NCBI RefSeq assembly: GCF_027912675.1
Contig: NZ_CP115757.1
Coordinates: forward strand, 1,488,001-1,552,000
Source: Paracoccus sp. SCSIO 75233
Lineage (GTDB): Bacteria; Pseudomonadota; Alphaproteobacteria; Rhodobacterales; Rhodobacteraceae
DNA: 64,000 bases
Direction: 5' to 3'
Part shown: piece after piece, positions 1 to 8,636 of the stretch
How positions within the stretch are numbered: the first letter of the stretch is position 1
Layout of the letters: the number at the start of each line of letters is the position of its first letter
Notes under the pieces: generated by a model
What the model was told of the DNA's origin: nothing
Database searches by the model: none
The model's input: only the letters and a program-made list of their open reading frames with translations
Position numbers and translations under genes: made by a program

Positions 1-41
1 CCCTACGGCGAAATCACGAAACCCGTTGGATGCGCCCGTAG

Positions 42-59
42 GGTGCGCTTTAGCGCACC
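42..59. repeat. Small intergenic palindrome
   Basis: A perfect 8-bp stem (ggtgcgct / agcgcacc) with a two-base loop lies in the 149 bases before the first gene. It is downstream of the aldehyde dehydrogenase gene, but there is no T-run on either side, so a Rho-independent terminator is not supported. The stretch 60-149 contains several imperfect copies of a caaacg-type word and no convincing gene. It may belong to a common class of short chromosomal palindromes. Confidence 0.45.
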
Positions 60-149
60 GCCAAACGCCATCGCACCATCAAACGTCATTTCACCCGCCA
101 AACGTGAACGCCCCATCCCCCGTCAACGCCCGAAAACCACCCCATCCCC

Positions 150-2483
150 TCAATACACCACACTCCCCGTCCCCGCCGGCAAGGCCCCATAGGGCAACCA
201 CACCGTTTTCCACTGCACCGCATGGTCAAGGAATGCCCGCCCCTGCCCGTCCGCCGCACTCCAATCACGATTGGCAAACGACCACACCGGCTTGAGATTG
301 CCGACCGATGCGGCCTCCACCTCCGCGACACCCTTTGCACCGCAGAACCAGAGCGCCGCGACATCGTCATGCGCCGCCAGAACCGCCGCCAGATCATCCT
401 TCGGGCCGGAGACGATATTGACCACGCCCCCCGGCAGATCCGAGGTGTCGAAGACCTGCGCCAGATCGAAGGCCGCGACCGGATCGTCCTGCGCCGGGAC
501 CGCCACGACCGCATTGCCCATGACAATCGCAGGCGCGATCAGGCTGATGAGGCCCAGCAGCGGCGCATCATTGGGACAGACGATCCCCATCACTCCGAAT
601 GGCTGCGGGATCACATTGACCAGATAATTCGGCTTGGTCTGAACATTCTGCCCGTCGAATTTATCCGCCCAGCCGGCATAGTAGAACAATCTGCGGATCG
701 CCGCATCCACAGCGTCAGCGCCGTGTTTCTTGGCCATCTCCTCCCGCCGAAGCGACAGGTTTTCCGCCACGAAATACAGCACCTGCGCGCGCCCATGCCC
801 GCCCATCGATGCCCATTTGCCCGCCTTCTTCGCCGCCTCGACGGCGTTGCGGATATCCTTGCGATTGCCCAGCGGGACCAGATCGCCCGAGGCCGCGCGA
901 TAGCTTGCCCCGCCATCGGGCCGCTTCTGCGCGCCGCCGATATAGAGCTTTTCGGTCCGGTCAATCGCCTTGCCCGTCGCCGTGCCATCCACAACCGGCT
1001 TGAGCGGCTTCGGCGCCTTTTCCTTCGTCGCCTCCACCTTCGGGCCGGTCAGATAATCCAGCAGGCCGACACGCCCGCCCTCACGGCCATAGCCTGATTC
1101 GCGCATCCCGCCGAAGGGCGCTGCGGCATCGAACATATTCGCACCGTTGATCCAGACCACGCCGGATTTCACTTGTGCGGCCAGATCGGTCGCCACCGTC
1201 GCGCTTTCGGAGAAGATCTGCGCGGCAAGACCGTAATGGCTGTTATTGGCCAGACTGATCGCCTCATCCGCCGTACGGTACGTGGTCAGTGTCGCAATCG
1301 GGCCAAAAATTTCCTCGCTCCATGACGGGTTGGCGGGGGAGACGGCGCGCAGATAGCCGGGCGCGACAAAGCAGCCCTCCGCTGCATCGCCGCCCACAAG
1401 CTCTGCCCCGGCATCGACGGCCTGACGGCACAGCCCGACAATCCGGTCCTTCTGAACAGGATGCACGATTGCGCCGATATCGGTCGACTTGTCGAGCGGC
1501 GAACCGAGACACAGATTTGCCATCCGGCGCTGCAGCAGCGCCTCGAACCGCGCGGCCACGGCCTCCGCCACCAGAATGCGCGACCCCGCACAGCAGACCT
1601 GCCCCTGATTGAACCAGATCGAGTCGACCACGCCTTCGACCGCCGCATCCAGATCGGCATCCGGCATCACGATGAACGGCGATTTGCCGCCCAGTTCCAG
1701 CGTCAGCCGCTTGCCGGTCCCGGCGGTCGCGGCGCGGATGGCGCGCCCGACTTCGGTCGAGCCGGTGAAGGCGATCTTGTCGACATCCGCCGCGACCAGC
1801 GCCGCGCCGGTCTCCCCGTCGCCGGTCACGATATTGACCACGCCACGCGGCAGCCCGACCTCCTGACATATCTCGGCAAAGGCAAGCGCCGTCAGCGGCG
1901 TATACTCCGCCGGTTTCAGCACCACGGTGTTGCCCGCCGCAATCGCGGGTGCGATCTTCCACGCCAGCATCAACAGCGGGAAATTCCACGGGATGATCTG
2001 ACCCGCCACGCCGATAGCGGTATGATCGGGAAATTCATCCGCCATCAGTTCCGCCCAGCCCGCGTGGTGATAGAAATGCCGCACGACCAACGGAATATCG
2101 GCGTCGCGGCTTTCCCGGATTGGCTTGCCGTTATCCAGCGTCTCCAGCACCGACAGGAACCGCTCCCGCTTCTGGATGGTCCGGGCAATGGCATAGAGAT
2201 ACCGCGCCCGCTCATGCCCGCCCAGCTTCGCCCATTTCGGCTGCGCCTTGCGCGCGGCCTTCACGGCAGTCGAGACATCCTCGCCAGTGCCCTGACTGAT
2301 CTGCGCCAGCGTCTCGCCCGTCGCCGGATCGGTGGTCACAAAGCCGCGCCCGGCATTGGTGAAGCTGCCATCGATGAAATGGCCGAACCGCTCCCGCTTC
2401 GCCAGCCAGTCGCGCACGGCGGTGCTGTCCTCGACCGAGGGGCCGTATTCCATGGTTTCCATGATCTCGCTCACAGTCGGCAT
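150..2483 (-). CDS. Two-domain aldehyde dehydrogenase family protein, second domain degenerate
   Basis: 777 residues, about 1.6 times a normal aldehyde dehydrogenase (ALDH). Residues 35-500 form a complete ALDH domain: PWNFPL at 165-170, the general-base glutamate in LELGGKS (E263), and the nucleophile in GQVCCAG (C297/C298). The C-terminal 250 residues repeat the ALDH nucleotide-binding fold (VCPNDAPLLG, APAIVMGNAVV, LPGGVVNIVSG) but show no catalytic cysteine motif, so this half is probably structural. The start at 2483 lies 8 bp after the deoC stop; a longer reading frame upstream only overlaps deoC. Pairing with deoC suggests it oxidises the acetaldehyde released by deoxyribose cleavage, which is inference. 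The substrate cannot be read from the sequence. Confidence 0.88.
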   Translation of the reverse strand: MPTVSEIMETMEYGPSVEDSTAVRDWLAKRERFGHFIDGSFTNAGRGFVTTDPATGETLAQISQGTGEDVSTAVKAARKAQPKWAKLGGHERARYLYAIARTIQKRERFLSVLETLDNGKPIRESRDADIPLVVRHFYHHAGWAELMADEFPDHTAIGVAGQIIPWNFPLLMLAWKIAPAIAAGNTVVLKPAEYTPLTALAFAEICQEVGLPRGVVNIVTGDGETGAALVAADVDKIAFTGSTEVGRAIRAATAGTGKRLTLELGGKSPFIVMPDADLDAAVEGVVDSIWFNQGQVCCAGSRILVAEAVAARFEALLQRRMANLCLGSPLDKSTDIGAIVHPVQKDRIVGLCRQAVDAGAELVGGDAAEGCFVAPGYLRAVSPANPSWSEEIFGPIATLTTYRTADEAISLANNSHYGLAAQIFSESATVATDLAAQVKSGVVWINGANMFDAAAPFGGMRESGYGREGGRVGLLDYLTGPKVEATKEKAPKPLKPVVDGTATGKAIDRTEKLYIGGAQKRPDGGASYRAASGDLVPLGNRKDIRNAVEAAKKAGKWASMGGHGRAQVLYFVAENLSLRREEMAKKHGADAVDAAIRRLFYYAGWADKFDGQNVQTKPNYLVNVIPQPFGVMGIVCPNDAPLLGLISLIAPAIVMGNAVVAVPAQDDPVAAFDLAQVFDTSDLPGGVVNIVSGPKDDLAAVLAAHDDVAALWFCGAKGVAEVEAASVGNLKPVWSFANRDWSAADGQGRAFLDHAVQWKTVWLPYGALPAGTGSVVY

Positions 2484-2491
2484 AATATCCC

Positions 2492-3445
2492 TCAGGCCAT
2501 GGTCAGGCGATGCGCCGCGGCATAGCGGCCGGTGACGTAATGGCTGATCTGACGCTCCAGATCGCCCAGAAGCGAGCTTGCCCCGATGCGGAACAGATCG
2601 GGACGGACCCAGTCGCGGCCCAACTCCTCCACCATCAGCACCTGCCATGACAGCGCGTCCTTGGCGGTCTTCAGCCCGCCCGCCGGTTTGAACCCGACCT
2701 GATAGCCGGTCTGCGCCTGATAATCCCGGATCGCCCGGCACATGACCAAGGACACGGGCAGCGTCGCATTCACGCCCTCCTTGCCGGTCGAGGTCTTGAT
2801 CCAGTCCGCCCCGGCCTGCATGGCGATGTGGCTGGCCTTGGCGACATTCTCCAGCGATTTCAGATCGCCCGTCGCCAGGATCGCTTTCAGCTTGGCATCC
2901 CCGCAAGCCTCGCGCATCGCCCGGATTTCGTCGTAAAGCGCCGCCCATTCGCCCTGCAAGACATGGGCGCGGGTGATGACGATGTCGATCTCATCGGCGC
3001 CCTGATCGACGGCATAGCGGATCTCCGCCAGTCGCAGATCCAGCGGCATCAGCCCGGCGGGAAACCCCGTCGCGACACTCGCCACCGGCACAGCGCTGTC
3101 GCCAAGCGCCCGCTTCGCCGCCGCCACCATTGTCGGATAGACGCAGACAGCGCCCGTGGTCAGCCCCTCAACCCCCATAGCGGCCAGCAATTCCGGCGCG
3201 ACCGGCTGGCGGGCCTTGGCGCAAAGCCGCGCCACGCGGGCCTCCGTGTCGTCGCCTGCCAGCGTGGTCAGGTCGATGCAGCGAATGGCGTTCAGAAGCC
3301 ACGCCGCCTGCCATTCCTTCTTCAGCGACCGCCTGACCGGCAGCGTCGTCGCCCGCCGCTCGGTCGCCGGGGTGTTGATCCGGATCGTCTCGAACCATTC
3401 CGGCGTCAGCTCGGTGCCCGGATTGCGTCTCGTCTCAGCCATCAT
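2492..3445 (-). CDS. deoC: Deoxyribose-phosphate aldolase
   Basis: 317 residues. Class I aldolase that splits 2-deoxyribose 5-phosphate into glyceraldehyde 3-phosphate and acetaldehyde in the cytoplasm. The Schiff-base lysine is K217 in WIKTSTGK, and the second conserved lysine is K253 in GFKPAGG; ATGFPAG (126-131) is also a family block. It has about 50 extra N-terminal residues compared with the short bacterial enzyme, as in the long DeoC branch. It is transcribed just before the aldehyde dehydrogenase gene (8 bp gap), so the two are almost certainly one operon. No deoxyribonucleoside kinase, phosphorylase or DeoR gene is adjacent. Confidence 0.95.
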   Translation of the reverse strand: MMAETRRNPGTELTPEWFETIRINTPATERRATTLPVRRSLKKEWQAAWLLNAIRCIDLTTLAGDDTEARVARLCAKARQPVAPELLAAMGVEGLTTGAVCVYPTMVAAAKRALGDSAVPVASVATGFPAGLMPLDLRLAEIRYAVDQGADEIDIVITRAHVLQGEWAALYDEIRAMREACGDAKLKAILATGDLKSLENVAKASHIAMQAGADWIKTSTGKEGVNATLPVSLVMCRAIRDYQAQTGYQVGFKPAGGLKTAKDALSWQVLMVEELGRDWVRPDLFRIGASSLLGDLERQISHYVTGRYAAAHRLTMA

Positions 3446-3545
3446 GTTCCCGCGTCGTCAACAGGCCCGCACGGTAGCCTCGCACGGCGCGCGCGACAAG
3501 CCAAACCGCCCGCATCATGACCGGCTGTTCAGCGGCGGCATCGCC

Positions 3546-4244
3546 TCACTTCTTCGGATCGCGCGGCTTGCCCTTCCATGTGTCGAGCCAGCCGGTGAAC
3601 CCCTCGCGCGCCTCACTGAACTCGTCGGAAACGCGGTCCATCGCTGCATCGGCACGCGCATCAACCTTATCCACAGCCTCGCCCACGCGCTTTGCCGCCG
3701 GGTCGATGGTGCGCTGCCGGAACTGGTTCCACATCCGCCAGATCAGCGCCAGCAACGCGCCGAGCAGCCCGAGGATCACCATCGCCGGCCAGTTCAGCGG
3801 CGCCTCATCCGGGCCAGAGACCTGCCGCACCGAAATCGCATTCGGATAGATCGAGAACAGCGGGATCCGCCAGCCATATGAGGTCATGCTGACCCAGATC
3901 GGATCGCGCGAATCCGAACGCAGATTGGTCGCCTCCGCCTGCAAATTCGAGCTGTCATATTTGAAATAGGGCGGCCAGATCAGCCCGGTATCCTCGTTGC
4001 GATAGACGAATACCTTCTCGCTCGGGCGCACGGTTTCGATGAACCGCACATCGCGCTGACCGGAGGCGTTGACCACGGTGCCGGTATCCTCTGCCGCGTA
4101 GAACCAGCTATTGCTGCCAATATCGGTCAGCCGGTTATAGGTGTTGGTGATCCGCACCGTATCGCGACTGGGCAGCACATAGTCGAGGCTGAGGAACACG
4201 ACGACACCGAACAGGACACCCAGAACGACCTTGACGTAATACAT
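3546..4244 (-). CDS. DUF1523-like membrane-anchored protein
   Basis: 232 residues. A hydrophobic segment at residues 3-23 is followed by a probably periplasmic domain rich in aromatic residues (SNSWFYAAEDTGTVV, IWVSMTSYGWRIPLFSIYP). A second membrane segment lies near residues 152-172 (MVILGLLGALLALIWRMW), and the charged C-terminal tail (RVGEAVDKVDARADAAMDR) could form a coiled coil in the cytoplasm. The overall pattern fits the DUF1523 family of Rhodobacteraceae, named from memory. Function is unknown. It is the last gene of a seven-gene minus-strand run that includes an AAA+ ATPase, and lies 13 bp after the 92-residue membrane protein gene. Confidence 0.75.
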   Translation of the reverse strand: MYYVKVVLGVLFGVVVFLSLDYVLPSRDTVRITNTYNRLTDIGSNSWFYAAEDTGTVVNASGQRDVRFIETVRPSEKVFVYRNEDTGLIWPPYFKYDSSNLQAEATNLRSDSRDPIWVSMTSYGWRIPLFSIYPNAISVRQVSGPDEAPLNWPAMVILGLLGALLALIWRMWNQFRQRTIDPAAKRVGEAVDKVDARADAAMDRVSDEFSEAREGFTGWLDTWKGKPRDPKK

Positions 4245-4257
4245 CGTAAGCGCCTCC

Positions 4258-4536
4258 TTACTGCACGTTCACGATCCATGCGATCACCACGATGGCAATC
4301 GTCGGAATAACAAAGATCAGCGCCACAAGCCGCGCCTTGAGGGATTTCTGAAACCCTCTCATCGAACGCCGCACGAACTCCCTTCGTTCCGGGCTGTTTC
4401 CGGCCCGGTCGGGATGGCGGCGGTCCCATTCCTCTTCCAGATATTCAGCGCGGGTGGAGCGCAGATACATCGAGATCAGCACATAGAAGATCGCCTCGAT
4501 GATGAACAGCGTGATCGCCAGCCGGATAATCGCCAT
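4258..4536 (-). CDS. Small two-helix membrane protein of unknown function
   Basis: 92 residues: a membrane helix at about 4-24 (LAITLFIIEAIFYVLISMYL), a charged loop rich in Arg and Glu (RAEYLEEEWDRRHPDRAGN), and a second helix at about 70-90 (LVALIFVIPTIAIVVIAWIV). The stop of the upstream 460-residue gene is only 3 bp away, so it is very probably co-transcribed. I do not recognise a named family. The hairpin topology with both termini on the same side suits a small partner of the neighbouring DUF1523-like protein; that is inference from position. Confidence 0.75.
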   Translation of the reverse strand: MAIIRLAITLFIIEAIFYVLISMYLRSTRAEYLEEEWDRRHPDRAGNSPERREFVRRSMRGFQKSLKARLVALIFVIPTIAIVVIAWIVNVQ

Positions 4537-4539
4537 CTG

Positions 4540-5922
4540 TCAGCTCCCCCAGGGTCCGCGAATGGTCGCCTCGCTCAGGCTGACGCGGGCGGGTTTCGCC
4601 GCCCCCCAGGGTCCGATGATCGGTGCAGGCTCTTCCATCGACGGCTCCGGTCCGAAGAGAGCCTCCCGCGTGCCCTGCTTGTCGATCTGATACTCCCGCG
4701 CGAGCTGATTGGCGACATATTCTTTCTTCGCCTCGTCCCAGCCCTGATATTCCTGATAGAAAAGCGGCTTGTTCATGATGAACAGCGCGCGGACATCATG
4801 CGGCGCCAGTTCCGTCAGCATCATGTTGACCAGATCGCGCGCCGGTGTGGCACTGGCCCGGATGGCGTAGAAATAGGCCGGATCGGCGCTGTCGATGACC
4901 GGCCACGCCCCGCCTTCCTCGGCATAGCGCAGAAGCGCGCTCAGACCGCGGATTTCCTCCGGCAGGCCCTGCCCCATCCGTGCCGCCGCCCGGCGCAGCG
5001 CGGAGCGGGTGCCGTCGCCGGTGCCGATCCCCAGCCGGGTCGCGGCATCGACGAGTATGAAATCGATCTTCTGCCGCAGGATCGCCGCCCCGTCCGCGCC
5101 TTTCGCGGTCACGATCGGCTCCCCCAGGGCATTCCGCGCCATCCACATGGCAATCGCATTCGTGTCCTGAAGGCTCATCAGCTTGACGCCCGCCAGATCG
5201 ACGTCAAATGCCGGGTCGGTAAACACCTTCGGATCGCGGAAGATCATCGCATCCTCGCGCGGCGAGCGGAACACATAGACGCCCCCAAATTGCGAGGTCC
5301 AGAAATCCGGCACCTCGTAATCCCCCGCCTCCAGATGGATCGGATTGCGGATCACATCGCCGGTTTCCTTGGCTTGGCTGATCATCCGCGCGATCAGCAC
5401 ATCGTCATACCAGCCATCCGGCTCCGCCCGGAACCGCTCGATCAGCGCGGTCAGCTGATCGGCATTGGCGACGTGATTGCCGGTCGTATCGGCGCTGATC
5501 CTGATCCGCCCGATCTGCAAAAGATCAGCAGGCGCGCGGAGTTGCCAGACCATATCGTCCATCTCTCCGACAACCGCATCGCGGGCGGTCAGGCTGAACA
5601 GCTGGCTTTCATTGTCATGGATGAACTGCTTGAGCAGCTCGCGCAGCACCGAAAGATCCGCGTTCAGCAGAGGCGCGGTCTTCTGCTCTGTGGTCAGCAG
5701 GATAAACTGCCGATGCGCGCCTGCGGGGTTGAGGTAGTCCATATCCCCGATCTCGTCCCCGATCTCGGGCGAGTATCCCGCAAGGTCGATATGAAACTCC
5801 GGCAAGGCGGTTTCACGCCCCGTGACCAGCTTCAACGCCCGGTTATACCGCGCCACCCAGGCCGGGCTGTCCACCCGGATCAGATTGCCGAACATCAGGC
5901 CTTTTTCGATGAGGCGTTTCAT
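4540..5922 (-). CDS. Conserved hypothetical protein (DUF6638-like) of the AAA+ ATPase gene block
   Basis: 460 residues, soluble, no signal peptide. It begins MKRLIEKGLMFGNLIRVDSP and contains an alpha/beta-looking first half (FHIDLAGYSPEIGDEIGDMDY, HRQFILLTTEQK) and a later helical part. It ends with the short motif GPWG twice (IIGPWGAAKPARVSL and IRGPWGS), a small tail repeat. I associate it with DUF6638, from memory and with moderate confidence. No catalytic motif is evident. It follows the AAA+ ATPase gene on the same strand but is separated from it by a 230-bp gap holding a palindromic repeat unit, so it may have its own promoter or depend on read-through. Confidence 0.7.
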   Translation of the reverse strand: MKRLIEKGLMFGNLIRVDSPAWVARYNRALKLVTGRETALPEFHIDLAGYSPEIGDEIGDMDYLNPAGAHRQFILLTTEQKTAPLLNADLSVLRELLKQFIHDNESQLFSLTARDAVVGEMDDMVWQLRAPADLLQIGRIRISADTTGNHVANADQLTALIERFRAEPDGWYDDVLIARMISQAKETGDVIRNPIHLEAGDYEVPDFWTSQFGGVYVFRSPREDAMIFRDPKVFTDPAFDVDLAGVKLMSLQDTNAIAMWMARNALGEPIVTAKGADGAAILRQKIDFILVDAATRLGIGTGDGTRSALRRAAARMGQGLPEEIRGLSALLRYAEEGGAWPVIDSADPAYFYAIRASATPARDLVNMMLTELAPHDVRALFIMNKPLFYQEYQGWDEAKKEYVANQLAREYQIDKQGTREALFGPEPSMEEPAPIIGPWGAAKPARVSLSEATIRGPWGS

Positions 5923-5975
5923 GCGGTCACCTTAACACCAGATAAACCGGAAGGGCAGAGCCGCGCCGCCGGGCA

Positions 5976-6130
5976 GCGTCCGGTCGCGGGTGGACGCCGC
6001 GGCGGCTGATCTGAACAATTTATGACGCATCCCCGCTGAACATTTGCACGGTACGAACCGGCAAAGAAGCGTCCGCCCGGGCGGGCGGGCGGACGCTGCC
6101 CGGCGGCGCTGACGCGCCTTTGTTCCGGGC
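5976..6130. repeat. Palindromic intergenic repeat unit, copy 1
   Basis: A 155-bp unit made of two hairpins with the same stem word (gcgtcc/ggacgc) around a variable centre, ending in cctttgttccgggc. The first hairpin is gcgtccggtcgcgggtggac plus gc; the second lies at 6068-6096, with arms gcgtccgcccg and cgggcggacgc. A second copy of almost the same length, order and orientation lies at 10995-11150. The two sit before and after the group of four genes with the AAA+ ATPase. There is no open coding frame I would defend. It resembles a REP/BIME-type chromosomal repeat, and the hairpins could also stop transcription or stabilise mRNA ends. Confidence 0.7.
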
Positions 6131-6151
6131 GGGGTTGCAAACGGTATCGCT

Positions 6152-8080
6152 TCACCCCTCCCCCCGATACCGCTTCTGCGCCTCTGCCATGCGTTCCATA
6201 TTCCGCACTGCCTCCTCAATCGCGACCTCGTCGCTGTTATCGGCATAGCGCCACTCGCTGTCGGCGTAGCGGTTGATTTCCTGGGCGATCATCTCGCGCG
6301 TGATCGGCTGGCGCAGCGCCTCGATCATCTCCAGCTTGCGGGCATAGGGCTGATGCAGAAACGGCTCCGGGCTTTCGAACCATTCATCGGGCATGTCGAA
6401 ATCCATCGAGCGCGCCTTGATCGCGTCGGTGATGTTCTTGATCGCGCGCCCGGTGAAACGCTCATCGGCCTGAGAGATCGCGTGAAGATAGGTGCCGAAC
6501 TCCGCCAACGTGTCGAGCGTGCCGGTCTGCGCCGTCACCTCGCCCCAGACCTTCGCCAGCCCCGCCTCCTGCGGCTGGTTGTGGCGTTCCAGACTGTCGG
6601 CCACGGCGGTCTTGATCGCCTGCGCCTTCATCAGATCATGCTCACCGACCGGGATCTGGTGCCGCTTGCCCAAAAGCAGGGCGAGGATGTCGATGTAATC
6701 GGCCCGGCTTTTCGGCCCGTCGATCAGGAAGCGCGCGCCTGCCCGCTGGCGCAGCGCGTCGTCGATGGATTCGGCGTAGTTGGAGAACATCCCGAAGGTC
6801 GCATTGCCGCGCACGATGGTGCTGGCCCCGGCAAACGCCTCCATCAGCACCGCAGTGATCTCCTGCTGGCCGCTTGAGGATTGCTTGTCGCCGCGCTTGC
6901 CCGCGATCTGGTCGATATCGTCTATGGTGCCGAAGCCGATCACCGACGGGTCGATCACCCCGTCGATGAAGGCCCGCGCGTTCTGGCCCGACTTGCCCTG
7001 ATAGCTGTCCACATTGTCGATGCTCAGATTCGCATAGCGGAACGGATAGCCCGCGACGGTGCAGTAATCATTGATCAGCCCCGCCATCATCTGGATCAGC
7101 GTGGTCTTGCCGGTGCCGGGCTTGCCGTCGCCGAGGAAGGTGTAGATGAAACCGCCAAGCTCCACGAAGGGGTTCATGCGCTTGTCGAAATCATAGGCGA
7201 CCAGCATCCGCGACAGCCGCATCATCTGGTGCTTGGCAATGGCGTTGCCGACGACCTCCTCCGGCGTCTTGAAGGCAAGCTGGACCGGCTTGCCGCGCGC
7301 CTTGGTGGCAGGCGCAAACCCGGCAATCGGGAAGTCATCCGCCGCCACGCGCCAGCTTGCGCCAGTAAAGCTGCCGGTCCTCGGCGCGGTCTCCGCACGG
7401 GCCTGCACGGCGGCGGACAGCGCCTCTGCATAGGCGATGACGGTAGCAATCAGCGTCTTGTCGTCAAATGCTGCGCGCGACAGGTTCTGATCCAGCTCCC
7501 ACAGCGCGCCCTGCAAGGCGACGGTCGGATTATCGGTCAGGATTTCATCCGCCGTGATCCCCTCGACCGTTTCCGGCCCGGCATGTTCGGCCAGCAGAAA
7601 CGCGGTCGCATTGGCAAAGACAGACATGGCGGCGAGCGATTCCACGGCCAGCAGTTCCGCGAACTCGGCCCGCCGGTCTCCCGGCAACCGCCCCTCCAGA
7701 TTGGCGCGCTTCAACTCCGCCGCACCGGAGCGCGCCGCGACCTCGTCCACGACCGCCAGCGAAATCGCCAACGCCCGACGCAGCGCGCGGGCCACGGTGG
7801 CGGCTGCGGGCGAGGGCAGATCGTCGCCGCCCACCCCTTCGATCCGGTCGATGAGCTGGATGCCCTCAGCCCGCACGGTGGAGCGCCCCGCCAGCCCCGG
7901 CGTGGTCGAGCGGAAGCGCGAGGTACGGCGCGGAATACCGGGCGAGCGTTCCGGGGCCGCCTGCACCGATGCCCGGCCCAGCCTCGGCGCGTGATCGAAA
8001 CCATTGAGCAGCGACAAAGCCTGCGCGTAATGGCTGCGGATCTCGGCCTCGGGCAGTTCCATTTCGTTACGAATATCCAT
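6152..8080 (-). CDS. AAA+ family ATPase of an uncharacterised gene block
   Basis: 642 residues. Residues 1-300 are a largely helical region of unknown fold with no membrane segment. Residues 310-460 are an AAA+ core: Walker A GDGKPGTGKT (317-326), Walker B-like acidic stretch IDDID (386-390), sensor-1-like asparagine in FSNYAE (N434), and arginines in ALRQRAGARF (R444, R446, R450) that could act in trans. Residues 535-642 resemble the small helical lid plus a charged tail. The start at 8080 has AGAGGA seven bases upstream and overlaps the previous gene by 14 bp; an earlier ATG at 8191 would overlap it much more. Such ATPases usually remodel a protein partner; here the likely partners are the coupled neighbours, which is inference. 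Confidence 0.85.
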   Translation of the reverse strand: MDIRNEMELPEAEIRSHYAQALSLLNGFDHAPRLGRASVQAAPERSPGIPRRTSRFRSTTPGLAGRSTVRAEGIQLIDRIEGVGGDDLPSPAAATVARALRRALAISLAVVDEVAARSGAAELKRANLEGRLPGDRRAEFAELLAVESLAAMSVFANATAFLLAEHAGPETVEGITADEILTDNPTVALQGALWELDQNLSRAAFDDKTLIATVIAYAEALSAAVQARAETAPRTGSFTGASWRVAADDFPIAGFAPATKARGKPVQLAFKTPEEVVGNAIAKHQMMRLSRMLVAYDFDKRMNPFVELGGFIYTFLGDGKPGTGKTTLIQMMAGLINDYCTVAGYPFRYANLSIDNVDSYQGKSGQNARAFIDGVIDPSVIGFGTIDDIDQIAGKRGDKQSSSGQQEITAVLMEAFAGASTIVRGNATFGMFSNYAESIDDALRQRAGARFLIDGPKSRADYIDILALLLGKRHQIPVGEHDLMKAQAIKTAVADSLERHNQPQEAGLAKVWGEVTAQTGTLDTLAEFGTYLHAISQADERFTGRAIKNITDAIKARSMDFDMPDEWFESPEPFLHQPYARKLEMIEALRQPITREMIAQEINRYADSEWRYADNSDEVAIEEAVRNMERMAEAQKRYRGEG

Positions 8081-8636
8081 CGAAATCCTCTTTGATCCAA
8101 AGCCCCGGATAATCGGTGATGAACCCGTCCGCATCCACGGCCAGCACCGCCTCGAACCCGTGCCGGGGCGCGGCGTAGTGCCAGCCAGCATCGGTCCTGC
8201 GGTAGCTTTGCGGCAACAGTCTCAGCCGCCAATCGGCGGGGTTGAGCCATGCCGCCCCGACCTCGGCTTCATTCCGTCCGGAGCTGCGCAGGCGGCGGAT
8301 GGTCAGCGTGTTGGTGGCAGGCGTGAACCCTAAGTCGATGTCCTGAAGCCCGCCCAATTCCGGGATTTCCTCGCCGCCGATCCGCCATTCGCCCAGATCG
8401 CTGCGATGAACGGAGATCATCACCTCGCGCGCGCCGACCCGCCCCTGAACCCGCGCCGAGCGGGTGGCCCACGCCATATCGCACGTCACGAGATATTGCA
8501 GATGCGCAGGCCCCGCCTCATCAAGCCAGACCGCCATCCCCTCAACCCCCTGCCGCTCGCCATCCTCCCAGATGCGGCAGGCGTCATGGCCGGGCCGGTC
8601 CAGCCGCCGCCACAGGATCTGCGGATTGCGCGCCAT
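8067..8636 (-). CDS. Putative glycolipid-binding domain protein
   Basis: 189 residues, cytoplasmic by sequence. The pattern fits the putative glycolipid-binding family (Pfam Glycolipid_bind): WRRLDRPGHDACRIW near the start, a central LTIRRL strand, EVGAAWLNPADWRLRLLPQSY, and the C-terminal VDADGFITDYPGLW. The stop is shared out of frame with the AAA+ gene (14-bp overlap), and its start overlaps the stop of the upstream gene by one base (TGATG). So it is translationally coupled on both sides to an ATPase and an unknown protein. This is an odd place for this domain and a clue that the block acts on a lipid or envelope component. That interpretation is inference. Confidence 0.75.
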   Translation of the reverse strand: MARNPQILWRRLDRPGHDACRIWEDGERQGVEGMAVWLDEAGPAHLQYLVTCDMAWATRSARVQGRVGAREVMISVHRSDLGEWRIGGEEIPELGGLQDIDLGFTPATNTLTIRRLRSSGRNEAEVGAAWLNPADWRLRLLPQSYRRTDAGWHYAAPRHGFEAVLAVDADGFITDYPGLWIKEDFDGYS

